Assembly (NCBI GenBank): GCA_017439805.1
Contig: JAFSIK010000017.1
Location: 1 to 45,963, forward strand
Direction of reading: 5' to 3'
Origin: Oscillospiraceae bacterium
GTDB lineage: Bacteria > Bacillota > Clostridia > Oscillospirales > Oscillospiraceae
DNA: 45,963 nt
The notes beneath the pieces were generated by a model. It saw nothing but the letters and a program-made list of their open reading frames with translations. It made no database searches and was not told where the DNA came from. This document shows, one piece after another, positions 28,551-38,385 of this stretch. The translations under genes were made by a program, and so were the position numbers. How positions within the stretch are numbered: the stretch's first letter is position 1; each line of letters begins with the position of its first letter.

Positions 28551-29405
28551 ATGAACGAATTTATTAAGGCCCTGGACCTTGAATACTCCTACCCAGTTGA
28601 TGAAGGCCGGGAGCTTGTTTCCACTCTTAAGGGCATAAATTTGAATATTGAACAGGGCAGCTTCGTGGCGCTACTCGGACACAACGGTAGCGGCAAAAGC
28701 ACCCTTGCCAAGCACTTTAACGCTATTCTTCAGCCCACCGGCGGCAAAATGCTGGTGCTGGGCATGGACACCGGCGACGAGGAGCAGGTAATCGAAATCC
28801 GCAGAAATGTGGGTATGGTATTCCAGAATCCCGACAATCAGCTGGTTTCCAACGTGGTGGAGGAAGATGTGGCTTTCGGCCCTGAAAACCTGGGCATTGA
28901 AAGCGCGGAGATACTTGAAAGGGTGGAGGACGCCCTTAATATGGTGGATATGAACCACCTGCGAACCCACGCGCCCCATCTGCTCTCCGGCGGACAGAAA
29001 CAGCGTATCGCCATTGCAGGTATCATCGCCATGCGCCCCAGGTGCATAGTTCTGGACGAGCCTACCGCCATGCTTGACCCCAACGGCAGACGGGAAGTAA
29101 TGGAAACAATCAATGTACTGAACAAAAAGTACGGTATAACCGTTATTCTTATAACCCACCACATGAGCGAGGCGGTGGAGGCCGACAGAGTCATTGTTTT
29201 GGACGACGGACATATTTTTATGGACGGTACCCCCAAAGAAGTGTTCGCCCGTGTGGATGAGCTTAAATCCATCGGTCTGACCGTACCGGATACAGTGGAA
29301 CTTGTATGCAGGCTCAATGAGCGCGGCTTTAACCTGCCGCTCAGCGCTCTTACTCCCGCGGAGTGTGCCGCGGCCATTGCCGCAGCGCTGAAAGGGGAGG
29401 TGTGA
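28551..29405 (+). CDS. ecfA1: Energy-coupling factor transporter ATPase EcfA1
   Basis: ABC-type ATPase of the shared energy-coupling module of ECF vitamin/metal transporters. The 284-residue product has Walker A GHNGSGKS (43-50), Q loop VFQNPDNQLV, signature LSGGQ (145-149), Walker B CIVLDEPTAMLDP and the H switch ILITHH. VFQNPDNQ is typical of EcfA1. It forms a heterodimer with the product of the next gene (2-nt gap) and docks on EcfT. No substrate-binding S subunit is present nearby, so this is a group II module serving several S components encoded elsewhere. Confidence 0.95.
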   Translation: MNEFIKALDLEYSYPVDEGRELVSTLKGINLNIEQGSFVALLGHNGSGKSTLAKHFNAILQPTGGKMLVLGMDTGDEEQVIEIRRNVGMVFQNPDNQLVSNVVEEDVAFGPENLGIESAEILERVEDALNMVDMNHLRTHAPHLLSGGQKQRIAIAGIIAMRPRCIVLDEPTAMLDPNGRREVMETINVLNKKYGITVILITHHMSEAVEADRVIVLDDGHIFMDGTPKEVFARVDELKSIGLTVPDTVELVCRLNERGFNLPLSALTPAECAAAIAAALKGEV

Positions 29406-29407
29406 TT

Positions 29408-30277
29408 ATGAGAGACATTATTCTCCAGACAGAAAACCTTATTCACACCTACAGTCCGGGCACTCCCTTTGAGCACAAAGGCGTAGACGGCATCAGCTTC
29501 GTTGTGCATGAAGGCGAGACGGTTGGTCTTATAGGCCAGACCGGCAGTGGCAAAAGTACTCTTATCCAGCACTTAAACGGCCTTCTTAAACCTACTTCCG
29601 GCCGAATTCTTTACCGTGGTGAGGATATTTTCCGCACCAAAACCTCTACCCGTGAGACCCGCTTCCACGTTGGTCTGGTGTTCCAGTATCCGGAGTATCA
29701 GCTTTTTGAGGAAACAGTTGAAAAAGATATAGCCTTCGGCCCGAAAAATATGGGACTCTCTCAGGAAGAGATTGCCGCCAGAGTTGCCCGAGCAGCGGCT
29801 TTCGTCGATATAGATGATGAAATGCTGCAGAAATCTCCATTTGAGCTTTCCGGCGGTCAGAAGCGCCGCGCGGCAATTGCCGGAATCATTGCCATGGAGC
29901 CCGACGTTCTTATTCTGGACGAACCCACCGCCGGTCTTGACCCCGCAGGCCGTGAAAGTCTTATGGCCAACATTATGCGCTATAAGGAAGAAAAGGGTGC
30001 GGCTGTGGTAATAGTTTCTCACAGTATGGACGAAGTGGCCCGTATTGCTGACCGAATCGTGGTTCTTTCGGGAGGCAAGGTTGCCATGGAGGGAACTCCT
30101 GCCGAGATATTTTCGCGCAGACAGGAGCTTGAAGACCTGGCAATGTCCGTGCCGGAGGTTACAAATGTATTTGCCGAGCTTGATAAGCTTGGCATCAGCG
30201 TTCCCGGCTCCGTTTACACAATGGAGCAGGCAGTGGAGGCCATTCTCTCTTTGAAGGGAGGCGGCGCCGGTGCTTAA
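29408..30277 (+). CDS. ecfA2: Energy-coupling factor transporter ATPase EcfA2
   Basis: Second ATPase of the ECF module, 289 residues: Walker A GQTGSGKS (43-50), VFQYPEYQLFEETVEKDIAFGPKN (the YPEYQLF form marks EcfA2), signature ELSGGQKRR, Walker B LILDEPTAGLDP and VIVSHSMDEV. The ATG at 29408 follows GGGGAGG; a frame extension upstream overlaps ecfA1 and is discarded. It overlaps ecfT by 8 nt. Confidence 0.95.
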   Translation: MRDIILQTENLIHTYSPGTPFEHKGVDGISFVVHEGETVGLIGQTGSGKSTLIQHLNGLLKPTSGRILYRGEDIFRTKTSTRETRFHVGLVFQYPEYQLFEETVEKDIAFGPKNMGLSQEEIAARVARAAAFVDIDDEMLQKSPFELSGGQKRRAAIAGIIAMEPDVLILDEPTAGLDPAGRESLMANIMRYKEEKGAAVVIVSHSMDEVARIADRIVVLSGGKVAMEGTPAEIFSRRQELEDLAMSVPEVTNVFAELDKLGISVPGSVYTMEQAVEAILSLKGGGAGA

Positions 30278-31073
30278 AGATATTACTCTTGGTCAGTATT
30301 TTCCCGGAACTACCCCTATTCACAAGCTTGACCCCCGGGTTAAGATAACAGCGACCCTGCTTTATATCATCGTTATCTTTATCGCGAAATCTTATATTTC
30401 CTATGCTTTGGTAATCGCGTTTCTTCTGGGTTGCATTTTTACCTCAAAAATACCGCTTAAGGTCATTTTGAAGGGTATCAAGCCGATTTTGTGGATTATC
30501 GCCATTACTGCTATTTTGAATCTTTTCTACACCGACGGCGAGCCTCTGGTGCAGTGGAAGATATTCAAAATCAGCGCAGAGGGGATACGCAGCGCCATAA
30601 TGATGTCCCTGCGCATTATCATGCTTATAATGGGAACATTCCTTCTTACCTATACCACTTCTCCCATAATGCTCACCGACGCCATGGAGGAGATGCTCGG
30701 TCCTCTTAAGAAGATTAAAATTCCCGTACATGAGCTTGCCATGATGATGAGCATTGCCCTTAGATTTATTCCCACCCTCATTGAAGAAACAGACAAAATT
30801 ATCTCCGCCCAGAAAGCCCGCGGGGCTGATTTCGAAAGCGGAAAGCTTATAAGCCGCGCCAAGGCGCTTATACCTATTCTGGTACCTCTGTTTATTTCCG
30901 CTTTCCGCCGTGCAGACGAGCTGGCGGTGGCAATGGAGTGCCGATGCTACAACGGCGGCGAGGGCAGAAGCAAGATGCGCCGTCTTAAAATGCGCGGCAG
31001 CGATTTCACCGGCCTTATCATCAGCGTGGTGTTCTTTGTGGTCGTATGCCTTCTGAGGAAGGTGGGTCCCTGA
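30270..31073 (+). CDS. ecfT: Energy-coupling factor transporter transmembrane protein EcfT
   Basis: Membrane scaffold that couples EcfA1/A2 to substrate-binding S subunits. The 267-residue product has LGQYFPGTTPIHKLDPRVKI at the start, about five membrane segments and the coupling-helix motifs around AQKARGADFESG and AMECRCYNGGEGRSKMR, equivalent to the family's two A-R-G-like signatures. The start is GTG at 30270 (AAGGGAGG upstream), inside the end of ecfA2. Its TGA overlaps the truA ATG (TGATG). Confidence 0.94.
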   Translation: MLKDITLGQYFPGTTPIHKLDPRVKITATLLYIIVIFIAKSYISYALVIAFLLGCIFTSKIPLKVILKGIKPILWIIAITAILNLFYTDGEPLVQWKIFKISAEGIRSAIMMSLRIIMLIMGTFLLTYTTSPIMLTDAMEEMLGPLKKIKIPVHELAMMMSIALRFIPTLIEETDKIISAQKARGADFESGKLISRAKALIPILVPLFISAFRRADELAVAMECRCYNGGEGRSKMRRLKMRGSDFTGLIISVVFFVVVCLLRKVGP

Positions 31074-31837
31074 TGAGATATATCGCGCTTCAGATGCGCT
31101 ACATCGGTACCGCCTACCACGGCTGGCAGCGCCAGAAAACTGACATTACAATTCAGCAGGTTCTGGAAGAAGCGCTGACCGCCGTTATGGGTGAGACCAT
31201 CACCACCGTTGGCTGCGGGCGCACCGACGCCGGTGTGCATGCAGAGACCTACGTGGCAAATTTCCGCACTACCTGCGCAATTCCTACCGACAGAATTCCC
31301 CTGGCGCTCAATACCCGCCTGCCCGATGACATCGCTGTGCTTCGTGCCTTTGATGTGGACGAGGACTTTCACGCGGTCTTCAGCTGCGTGAAAAAGGAAT
31401 ATACCTACCGCATTTCCAATACCCGCATCCGTGACCCATTTCTTGTAAACAGGGTATGGTTTTGTCCGGCAGAGCTGGATGTAGATGCGATGAAAGCAGC
31501 GGCGGCGCGTTTTGTCGGTACTCACGATTTTGCCGCGGTGCGAAGCGTCGGCACCAACGTAAAAACAACTGTGCGTACGGTTTACTATTTTGATGTCGCC
31601 AAAAAGGGTGACATTATTGAGCTGAAAGTCTGCGCAAACGGCTTTCTTTACAACATGGTCCGCGCTATGAGCGGCACCGCTGTGTACGCCGGCCTTGGGA
31701 AAATTAAGCCTGAGGAAATTGATGAAATTCTGGCCGGCGGAGACCGCTGTCTTGCCGGCCCCACCTTGCCCCCCGACGGGCTTTATATGACAAAACTTGT
31801 TTATGACGGCTGTATGAGGAGCTTTTTTGATGAGTAA
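31073..31837 (+). CDS. truA: tRNA pseudouridine synthase TruA
   Basis: Makes pseudouridine at positions 38-40 of tRNA anticodon arms. The 254-residue product has LQMRYIGTAYHGWQRQ, the catalytic Asp in GCGRTDAGVHA, and ANGFLYNMVRAMSGT at the C-terminal. ecfA1-ecfA2-ecfT-truA is the conserved Firmicute order. ATG 31073 shares a base with the ecfT stop; the longer in-frame extension to 31046 is rejected. It overlaps the DUF5711 gene by 8 nt. Confidence 0.96.
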   Translation: MRYIALQMRYIGTAYHGWQRQKTDITIQQVLEEALTAVMGETITTVGCGRTDAGVHAETYVANFRTTCAIPTDRIPLALNTRLPDDIAVLRAFDVDEDFHAVFSCVKKEYTYRISNTRIRDPFLVNRVWFCPAELDVDAMKAAAARFVGTHDFAAVRSVGTNVKTTVRTVYYFDVAKKGDIIELKVCANGFLYNMVRAMSGTAVYAGLGKIKPEEIDEILAGGDRCLAGPTLPPDGLYMTKLVYDGCMRSFFDE

Positions 31838-33071
31838 AAAACAGGGAAATGTCGTTAAATTCCCGGAATTGAATATCGAAAACTCCCAGGCTGAGCAGCA
31901 CGGCAAAAAGCGGCGCAGTCCGCTTCGAGCCATTGTTTCTGCTATTGCGGCAGTTTTTGTGGTCTGCGTTGTCAGTGCCGTAATTATCCACAGCAGTGAG
32001 GAAAGCTCGGGATTTTTTTACAGAGTCACTGCTCATTTTGCCCTGGATAAAAACGATGGCGGACTCAGCCAGGTGTATCAGTACCAATCCGGAAAGGAAA
32101 ACGTCTATACAGCCCTGAAAAACGGCCTTGTTATGGCCTCGGAAACCGACGTTAAGTATTACAACCGAAACGGTGACGAGGTTTTAAGCAAATCCGTGGA
32201 TCTTGAATCTCCCGCCGTTGCATCCGCGGGTAATACCGCGGTGGTCTATGACCGTGGCGGCGGCAGCGTGACGGCCTTCACCGGAATAAGAGATGTGTAT
32301 GAAGGCAGCGTGGACGGCAGTATCACGAGCGTTTCCGTAAGCAAAAGCGGCAGCTTTGCAGTAAGCTGGCGGGAAAGCGGCTACCGTTCATCCGTAACTG
32401 TTTTTGACGGACGCGGCAGAGAAGTTTATTACTGCGGCTATACGTCCGGTTATGCCACTGCGGCAGAACTTTCACCAAACGGCGTGCATCTTGCCGTGGC
32501 GGTTGCCTCCCAGCAGGACGGTGCTGTTTTAAACCGCATCGACCTTTACGATATGGGTTCTTCCGAAGTCAAGGCAACGAAGAACATTGGCGATGAGCTG
32601 GTGCTGGATATAGGCTACGCCGATAAGAAAACCATTTGCATTGTTTGTGAAAACAGACTGCTGTTCTTGGACGCGGAAACCCTTGGGGAAAAGGGTAAAT
32701 TTTCCTACGGCGGTATGTATCTGAAAGATGTATCTTTCGGTATGGATGACCAGGTGGTGCTTCTTTTCAACCGGTACAAGGGCGGCGGAAAATGTCTGGT
32801 TTCCATTGTGGGAACCGATGGAGAACAAATCGCGTCTTATTCATCAGAGAACGAAATAAACTCCATGGATGCGGGCGCCGGAAAAGTAGCCCTGCTTGAG
32901 GATACCTCAGCTGTAATTCTCGACAAAGAACTGATGCCCATCAGTTCAATCGATAATTTTGCCGGACATCAGAAAGTATTTGTAAGAGCCGATGGTTCTG
33001 TAATATTTACCGGCATATCCACCGCCGATCTGTACGCAAGCGGCAAGGCGGTTCGAGGAGGAACGAAATGA
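31830..33071 (+). CDS. Membrane-anchored propeller-like protein (DUF5711-like)
   Basis: A 413-residue protein of unknown function. A basic cytoplasmic start (KKRRSPLRA) leads to one transmembrane helix (about 34-55); the remaining 350 residues lie outside and consist of repeated strands of about 40 residues (for example NGLVMASETDVKYYNRNGDEVL, GSFAVSWRESGYRSSVTVFDG, KKTICIVCENRLLFLDAETLGE), which suggests a WD40/PQQ-like propeller as in DUF5711. ATG at 31830 has TGAGGAG upstream and overlaps truA. It is coupled to the CvpA-like gene by ATGA, so the two probably work together at the membrane. Confidence 0.7.
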   Translation: MSKKQGNVVKFPELNIENSQAEQHGKKRRSPLRAIVSAIAAVFVVCVVSAVIIHSSEESSGFFYRVTAHFALDKNDGGLSQVYQYQSGKENVYTALKNGLVMASETDVKYYNRNGDEVLSKSVDLESPAVASAGNTAVVYDRGGGSVTAFTGIRDVYEGSVDGSITSVSVSKSGSFAVSWRESGYRSSVTVFDGRGREVYYCGYTSGYATAAELSPNGVHLAVAVASQQDGAVLNRIDLYDMGSSEVKATKNIGDELVLDIGYADKKTICIVCENRLLFLDAETLGEKGKFSYGGMYLKDVSFGMDDQVVLLFNRYKGGGKCLVSIVGTDGEQIASYSSENEINSMDAGAGKVALLEDTSAVILDKELMPISSIDNFAGHQKVFVRADGSVIFTGISTADLYASGKAVRGGTK

Positions 33072-33844
33072 AAGCATTCCTTGTATTTTTGATCGTAATT
33101 GTAATATTGGCGCTGTTTTGCTGGCGCGGTTGGCGCAGGGGTCTTATTATGACTCTGGCGGGCATTATCGTGTTTGTTGCCGCATTTGGTGTGGGCGGAG
33201 CCGTGTCCGATAGATTTTCCGAGCCTTTCAGTACGGCTATTTATCCCCTCATCTGTTCTCCCATTGAAAACGCGGGCAGAGTGGCAATCGGACTTGACGA
33301 GAGGGAAGAGGTAGAGCAGGAGATTCCCGACGACCCCAAGGAAGCGGCGAAGCTTGAGAAAAAGGCCGAGAAAGAGGCCAAGCGTCAGGAGAAAAATCCT
33401 ACTCCCAAATATGACGGCACCGTTAAAAGCGCCGCCTATCTGACTCTGCTTGAGATCGGTTTTGCCGATACTGCCGCAGACCGGATTTCCGATGAAGTCG
33501 CCGATGAAGTAAGCACTGTCAACGCAGACCTTTTCAATGTTGTATCGAAAAAAGTTGCCGGTGTTATCGCATATCTGCTTGTTTTCGTGCTCGTAACGGT
33601 TGTTATACTTATTGCGGCCGGCGCCGTGACCAATCTTTTCAATCTGAATTTCCACCTGCGCGGACATAATACTGTTGACACCATCGGCGGTGCTGTGGCA
33701 GGTATTGTACTGGGTATTGTAGTGCTTTACGGCGTGGGCTGGATACTTCGCTTTGCCGGAGCATTTTTCCCCGATCTTATAGAAAATACGATTATGGGCA
33801 AATTTACGACACACAATATCTTCACCAAATTCATGGGCTTATAA
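33068..33844 (+). CDS. CvpA-family membrane protein
   Basis: A 258-residue integral membrane protein with the CvpA layout: N-terminal GWRRGLIMTLAGIIVFVAAFGVG (two helices, about 1-45) and two more helices at about 165-190 and 205-238 (DTIGGAVAGIVLGIVVLYGVGWIL, with the family's GG-A-G pattern). An acidic-basic insert (about 78-120, EEVEQEIPDDPKEAAKLEKKAEKEAK) looks like a coiled coil. CvpA homologues were first linked to colicin V export and biofilm, but the function is open. The ATG overlaps the DUF5711 stop; the Clp gene follows after 20 nt. Confidence 0.75.
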   Translation: MKAFLVFLIVIVILALFCWRGWRRGLIMTLAGIIVFVAAFGVGGAVSDRFSEPFSTAIYPLICSPIENAGRVAIGLDEREEVEQEIPDDPKEAAKLEKKAEKEAKRQEKNPTPKYDGTVKSAAYLTLLEIGFADTAADRISDEVADEVSTVNADLFNVVSKKVAGVIAYLLVFVLVTVVILIAAGAVTNLFNLNFHLRGHNTVDTIGGAVAGIVLGIVVLYGVGWILRFAGAFFPDLIENTIMGKFTTHNIFTKFMGL

Positions 33845-33864
33845 GCAACTGACAGGAGAAAACC

Positions 33865-36210
33865 ATGCAACCTACACTTTGCTCCCGCTGCAAGAAAAAC
33901 GTAGCGGTCATATTCATAACCAAAATCGAAGGCGGAAGCACCGTCAATGAAGGCCTGTGCCTTAAATGTGCAAAGGAACTGGGCATAAAGCCCGTTGACG
34001 ACATCATGAAAAAGATGGGGATTTCCGACGATGATCTGGACAGCATCTCCGACGAGATGATGAACGCCTTCGGAGGCGCCGAGGGCGCGGAAAGTCTGCC
34101 TGCCGACGATGATGACAACGAGGACGGACGCACCGCCACTTTCCCGTTCCTCAACAAACTTTTTGGCGGTCCCAATGGCCCCGGAGATGACTCAAATCTG
34201 CCTGCAGAGCCTTCCAAATCCAACGGCAGTACCGGCAATGGCGGCAACGGAGGCGCTGCGCGTCAGGATAAGAAAAACGGCAAACGCAAGTTTCTTGAAA
34301 GCTACTGCATTTCTCTTACAGACAAGGCCAAAGCCGGAAAAATTGACCGCATAGTTGGCCGCGACAAGGAAATTGAACGTGTCGTCCAGATACTCAACCG
34401 CAGACAGAAAAATAACCCCTGCCTGATCGGCGAACCCGGCGTGGGCAAAACCGCCATTGCAGAGGGGCTGGCTCAGCGCATCTGTGACGGCAACGCCCCC
34501 TACAAGCTGCTTGAAAAGGAAGTATATCTTCTTGACCTTACCGCTCTTGTGGCCGGCACTCAGTTCCGTGGTCAGTTTGAAAGCCGAATGAAGGGCCTTA
34601 TTCAGGAAATAACAAAGCTTGGCAACATTATCCTCGTCATTGACGAAGTACACAGCATAGTGGGCGCCGGCGATGCCGAGGGCAGCATGAATGCCGCCAA
34701 TATTCTCAAACCCGCCCTTTCCAGAGGCGAAATTCAGGTCATAGGTGCAACCACCTTTGCCGAGTACCGCAAGTATATTGAAAAAGACGCCGCTCTTGAG
34801 CGCCGTTTCCAGCCTGTAACGGTTGACGAACCCACTCTTGACGAGAGCGTTGAGATAATCCGAGGTATCGCACATTACTACGAGCAGTTCCACGGCGTTA
34901 AGATACCGGATTATATATGCCGCGAAACGGTATATCTTTCTGAGCGCTATATAACCGACCGTTTCCTGCCGGACAAAGCCATTGACCTGCTGGATGAGGC
35001 ATGCTCCGACGTTAACCTCAAAAGCGCTGTTATCGCCGAAATGGCGCGTATACAGAAGGATCTGGATGACATCAAACTTGAAAGCGAAATGCTTGAGGCC
35101 CGCCGTGCCAGCGGTGAGGCGGAGGAGCCTGCCACTTACGAGCGTATGGCTCATCTGCGCAGCCGGGAGCTGCAGCTCTCCGGCCGCCTTCAGGAGCTTG
35201 AAAGGGAAGGCCGTCCGGAAATCACCACGGAAAATCTTGCCCGCATTATCGAAATGTGGACAGATATCCCTGCCAGCAATATTCAGGTACAGGAGTACGA
35301 GCGCCTTTCCGGCATGGATACCCGGCTGAAGAGCCGCATTATCGGCCAGGACGAGGCGGTTGAAGCTGTAACCGCGGCTATTCGCCGTAAAAGAGTTGGT
35401 ATTTCCCCCAAAAAACGCCCTGTGTCTTTTATATTTATCGGCAGCACCGGCGTGGGCAAGACCGAGCTTGTAAAATGCCTTGCACAGGATCTGTTTTCCA
35501 GTGTTGAAAGTCTTATCCGCCTGGATATGTCCGAATATATGGAAAAGCACAGCGTGTCCAAAATTATCGGCTCTCCTCCGGGATATATTGGCTATGACGA
35601 GGCCGGTCAGCTTACTGAGAAGATTCGACGCAAGCCTTACTCCGTAATTCTCTTTGATGAGATCGAAAAGGCCCATCCCGACGTTCTTAATATCCTGCTT
35701 CAGATACTGGATGACGGGCTTATCACAGATGCTCACGGCAGACAGGTCAATTTCTCCAATACAGTAATTATCATGACCTCCAACGCAGGCAGCGACCGCT
35801 CTGAAGGCACCGTGGGGTTCGGCCTTACCGTCAATGAGCAGGGAAAGGCTAAGGCAATCAAGGCACTGGAGGAGTTCCTGCGTCCCGAGTTTATTAACCG
35901 CGTGGATGATGTTATCTGCTTCAACCGCCTTACTGAGGAGAACTTCAAATCCATTGCTGCAATTATGCTCCGCGAACTGAGCGACGCGCTGAAAGAGCGC
36001 GGTGTATCCTTTAACTATACTCCGGATGTACTGGACTACCTTACCGAGAAAGGATATTCCGTAAAATTCGGCGCCAGAAATCTTCGCCGTCTTATCCAGC
36101 GTGATATAGAGGACGCTGTTGCAAATCGCATGATTGACAGCTATCGCGAGCCTGTCACAGTGGTGGCTGTAAGCCGTGAAGGCGACGCACTGAAAATTGA
36201 TGCACGATGA
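33865..36210 (+). CDS. clpE: ClpE-like ATP-dependent unfoldase with N-terminal zinc finger
   Basis: Hsp100 AAA+ unfoldase of 781 residues, probable partner of ClpP. The N-terminus has CxxC-X22-CxxC (C6, C9, C32, C35), the zinc finger described for ClpE (McsA has similar fingers), then a Gly/Asp-rich linker (about 60-140) in place of the Clp_N repeats of ClpC. AAA1 has Walker A GEPGVGKT (189-196) and [14 protein letters not shown]; a middle coiled coil lies at about 395-450; AAA2 has GSTGVGKT (526-533) and [17 protein letters not shown] loop (649-651) matches the ClpP-docking tripeptide. Its TGA overlaps the ruvC ATG, an unusual link to recombination genes. No CtsR operator is visible upstream. 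Confidence 0.88.
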   Translation: MQPTLCSRCKKNVAVIFITKIEGGSTVNEGLCLKCAKELGIKPVDDIMKKMGISDDDLDSISDEMMNAFGGAEGAESLPADDDDNEDGRTATFPFLNKLFGGPNGPGDDSNLPAEPSKSNGSTGNGGNGGAARQDKKNGKRKFLESYCISLTDKAKAGKIDRIVGRDKEIERVVQILNRRQKNNPCLIGEPGVGKTAIAEGLAQRICDGNAPYKLLEKEVYLLDLTALVAGTQFRGQFESRMKGLIQEITKLGNIILVIDEVHSIVGAGDAEGSMNAANILKPALSRGEIQVIGATTFAEYRKYIEKDAALERRFQPVTVDEPTLDESVEIIRGIAHYYEQFHGVKIPDYICRETVYLSERYITDRFLPDKAIDLLDEACSDVNLKSAVIAEMARIQKDLDDIKLESEMLEARRASGEAEEPATYERMAHLRSRELQLSGRLQELEREGRPEITTENLARIIEMWTDIPASNIQVQEYERLSGMDTRLKSRIIGQDEAVEAVTAAIRRKRVGISPKKRPVSFIFIGSTGVGKTELVKCLAQDLFSSVESLIRLDMSEYMEKHSVSKIIGSPPGYIGYDEAGQLTEKIRRKPYSVILFDEIEKAHPDVLNILLQILDDGLITDAHGRQVNFSNTVIIMTSNAGSDRSEGTVGFGLTVNEQGKAKAIKALEEFLRPEFINRVDDVICFNRLTEENFKSIAAIMLRELSDALKERGVSFNYTPDVLDYLTEKGYSVKFGARNLRRLIQRDIEDAVANRMIDSYREPVTVVAVSREGDALKIDAR

Positions 36211-36719
36211 TTATACTTGGAATTGACCCGGGCCTTGCTACCATAGGCTTCGGTGTAATCGACGGCAGTAACGCCAGGCAGACATTTATAAACTGCGGAG
36301 TTATATCCACTCCGGCGGGTATGCCCCTGTCCCAGCGCCTGCGCCAGATTTACGAGGACGCCGGAGCGCTGATGGATATGTATAAGCCTGACGCAATCAG
36401 CATAGAGGAGCTTTTCTTCAATACCAACCTAAAAACCGGTATAGCAGTGGCTCACGCCAGAGGCGTGCTGGTGCTGGCGGGTCAGGAGAGAGGCATACCC
36501 ATGTACGAGTATACCCCTCTGCAGGTAAAGCAGGCTATTGCCGGATACGGCAGAGCGGATAAAAAACAGATGATGGAAATGGTGCGGCGGCTGCTTAATT
36601 TAAAAGAAGCCGCCAAACCCGACGACGCTTCCGACGCGCTGGCGCTGGCCCTGTGCCACGCCCGCACCTCGGCGGTTTTGAGAAACATCAAGGAGAAAGA
36701 CGTATGTTCTACTATCTGA
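36207..36719 (+). CDS. ruvC: Crossover junction endonuclease RuvC
   Basis: Holliday-junction resolvase. The 170-residue product has the four acidic catalytic residues in ILGIDPGLA (D7), SIEELFF (Glu) and KPDDASDALALALCH (two Asp). Length and motif spacing are normal. ATG overlaps the clpE-like stop (ATGA) and the gene overlaps ruvA by 16 nt, giving a coupled ruvC-ruvA-ruvB set. Confidence 0.96.
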   Translation: MIILGIDPGLATIGFGVIDGSNARQTFINCGVISTPAGMPLSQRLRQIYEDAGALMDMYKPDAISIEELFFNTNLKTGIAVAHARGVLVLAGQERGIPMYEYTPLQVKQAIAGYGRADKKQMMEMVRRLLNLKEAAKPDDASDALALALCHARTSAVLRNIKEKDVCSTI

Positions 36720-37300
36720 GCGGTACTGTTACCCATACCGAACCCAATCTTGCGGTTATCGATGTGGGAGGCGCGGGATACGGCTGCGCTGTCAGCGGCA
36801 CGACCCTTGCCCAGCTTGAAACCGGCAAAAAAGTAAAGCTTTATACATACTGCAATATCCGCGAGGATGCCTTCGACATATACGGTTTTTACACTCTGGC
36901 GGAAAAGCGCAGCTTTGAACTTCTGCTGGGGGTTACCGGAGTAGGTCCGAGAGTTGCTCTGGCAATACTCACCGCAAACCGTCCTGAGGCGCTGTCAACA
37001 GCTGTTATTACCGGTAATGAAAAGGCGCTTACTGCCGCTGCCGGCGTAGGCAAAAAGCTTGCTCAGCGCATTATTCTTGAGCTTAGGGACAAGCTGTCTG
37101 CCGAGTCCACAGAACTTGCCGGAAGCAGCGGCGCCGTTGTTTCTGCCGTTGGTAAGGACAAACTTTCCGATGCAATGGCAGCTCTTGCCGTACTTGGCTA
37201 CGGCCCTGGGGAGATAAATGCCGCGCTTAAGGGCGTTGATGTGGAAAATCTGACTCTGGAGGATATAATTCGACAGAGTCTTAAAAAGATGATGAAATAG
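36704..37300 (+). CDS. ruvA: Holliday junction branch migration protein RuvA
   Basis: Tetrameric junction-binding protein that loads RuvB. The 198-residue product starts MFYYLSGTVTHTEPNLAVIDVGGAGYGC (OB fold), has helix-hairpin-helix motifs (LLLGVTGVGPRVALAIL, AAAGVGKKLAQRIILELRDKL) and a C-terminal RuvB-binding domain (about 150-198). The ATG at 36704 with AAGGAGA fits the family start; the open frame upstream is inside ruvC. Confidence 0.96.
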   Translation: MFYYLSGTVTHTEPNLAVIDVGGAGYGCAVSGTTLAQLETGKKVKLYTYCNIREDAFDIYGFYTLAEKRSFELLLGVTGVGPRVALAILTANRPEALSTAVITGNEKALTAAAGVGKKLAQRIILELRDKLSAESTELAGSSGAVVSAVGKDKLSDAMAALAVLGYGPGEINAALKGVDVENLTLEDIIRQSLKKMMK

Positions 37301-37312
37301 GGAGGTATTTAA

Positions 37313-38353
37313 ATGGCGATAGAGTTTTCTTCCACCGGCGGCGACGAGCCTGTCATCGCCACCAAGGTGCTTCCCGAGGACGATGGCGAAATAAGCCTTC
37401 GCCCGAAGAGAATGCAGGAATATATCGGTCAGGAGAAAGCTAAGAGCAATCTTGCCGTATATATTGAAGCTGCCCGTATGCGTGGCGAGCCTCTTGACCA
37501 TGTGCTTCTCCACGGTCCTCCGGGACTGGGCAAAACCACCCTTGCGTCCGTTATCGCCAACGAAATGGGCGTAAATATGCGTGTAACTTCCGGACCGGCT
37601 ATTGAAAAACCCGGTGACCTTGCGGCTTTGCTTACAAACCTGGATGACAATGACATCCTTTTTGTTGACGAGATTCACAGGCTCAACCGCAGCGTTGAGG
37701 AGATACTTTATCCCGCTATGGAGGATTACGCCCTTGACATCATAATGGGCAAGGGACCCGCGGCCAGCTCCATTCGACTGGATCTAAAAAAATTCACCCT
37801 TATCGGCGCTACAACACGCTCCGGTCAGCTTACAGCCCCTCTGCGCGACAGATTCGGCGTTGTGGAGCGTTTGGAGCTTTACACCGTTGATGAGCTTGCG
37901 ATGATAGTTCGCCGCAGTGCGGGCATTCTGGGCGTTGAAATTGATGAAGGCGGCTCTGTGGAGATTGCTTCCCGCAGCCGGGGAACTCCCCGTATCGCCA
38001 ACAGACTGCTTCGTCGGGTGCGTGATTTTGCTCAGATTTTCTCTGGTGGCAGGATAACCCGTGCTGCAGCTGATGATGCTCTGACCCGGCTTGAGATTGA
38101 CAAATTCGGTCTGGACGCTCTGGACAGGAGAATGCTGGGCAGCATTATCGAAAACTACGGTGGCGGCCCGGTGGGCCTTGAGACTCTGGCAGCCACCATT
38201 AATGAGGAAACCATAACCCTTGAGGATGTTTACGAGCCTTATCTGCTCCAGCAGGGTTTCCTTACAAGAACACCCCGCGGACGCTGCGTCACCCGCCGCG
38301 CCTATGAGCATCTGGGGATTGAATTCCACGGACAGACATCTATTCTTGAATAA
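37313..38353 (+). CDS. ruvB: Holliday junction helicase RuvB
   Basis: AAA+ motor of branch migration, 346 residues: [19 protein letters not shown], Walker A GPPGLGKT (68-75), Walker [13 protein letters not shown], sensor [19 protein letters not shown], and the C-terminal winged helix with [17 protein letters not shown]. Full length. GGGAGG precedes the ATG, 12 nt after ruvA. The operon ends at the terminator 38356-38383. Confidence 0.97.
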   Translation: MAIEFSSTGGDEPVIATKVLPEDDGEISLRPKRMQEYIGQEKAKSNLAVYIEAARMRGEPLDHVLLHGPPGLGKTTLASVIANEMGVNMRVTSGPAIEKPGDLAALLTNLDDNDILFVDEIHRLNRSVEEILYPAMEDYALDIIMGKGPAASSIRLDLKKFTLIGATTRSGQLTAPLRDRFGVVERLELYTVDELAMIVRRSAGILGVEIDEGGSVEIASRSRGTPRIANRLLRRVRDFAQIFSGGRITRAAADDALTRLEIDKFGLDALDRRMLGSIIENYGGGPVGLETLAATINEETITLEDVYEPYLLQQGFLTRTPRGRCVTRRAYEHLGIEFHGQTSILE

Positions 38354-38355
38354 TA

Positions 38356-38383
38356 AAAACCTCCGCCAAATGGCGGAGGTTTT
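38356..38383. terminator. Bidirectional terminator between ruvB and gluQ
   Basis: AAAACCTCCGCC (38356-38367) pairs with GGCGGAGGTTTT (38372-38383), loop AAAT; convergent genes on both sides. Confidence 0.92.
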
Positions 38384-38385
38384 GC

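Noticed and set aside
28551-31073. Vitamin-specific ECF transporter with its own S subunit or riboswitch
   Set aside because: No S-component gene or riboswitch core lies near; it is the shared ecfA1-A2-T module.
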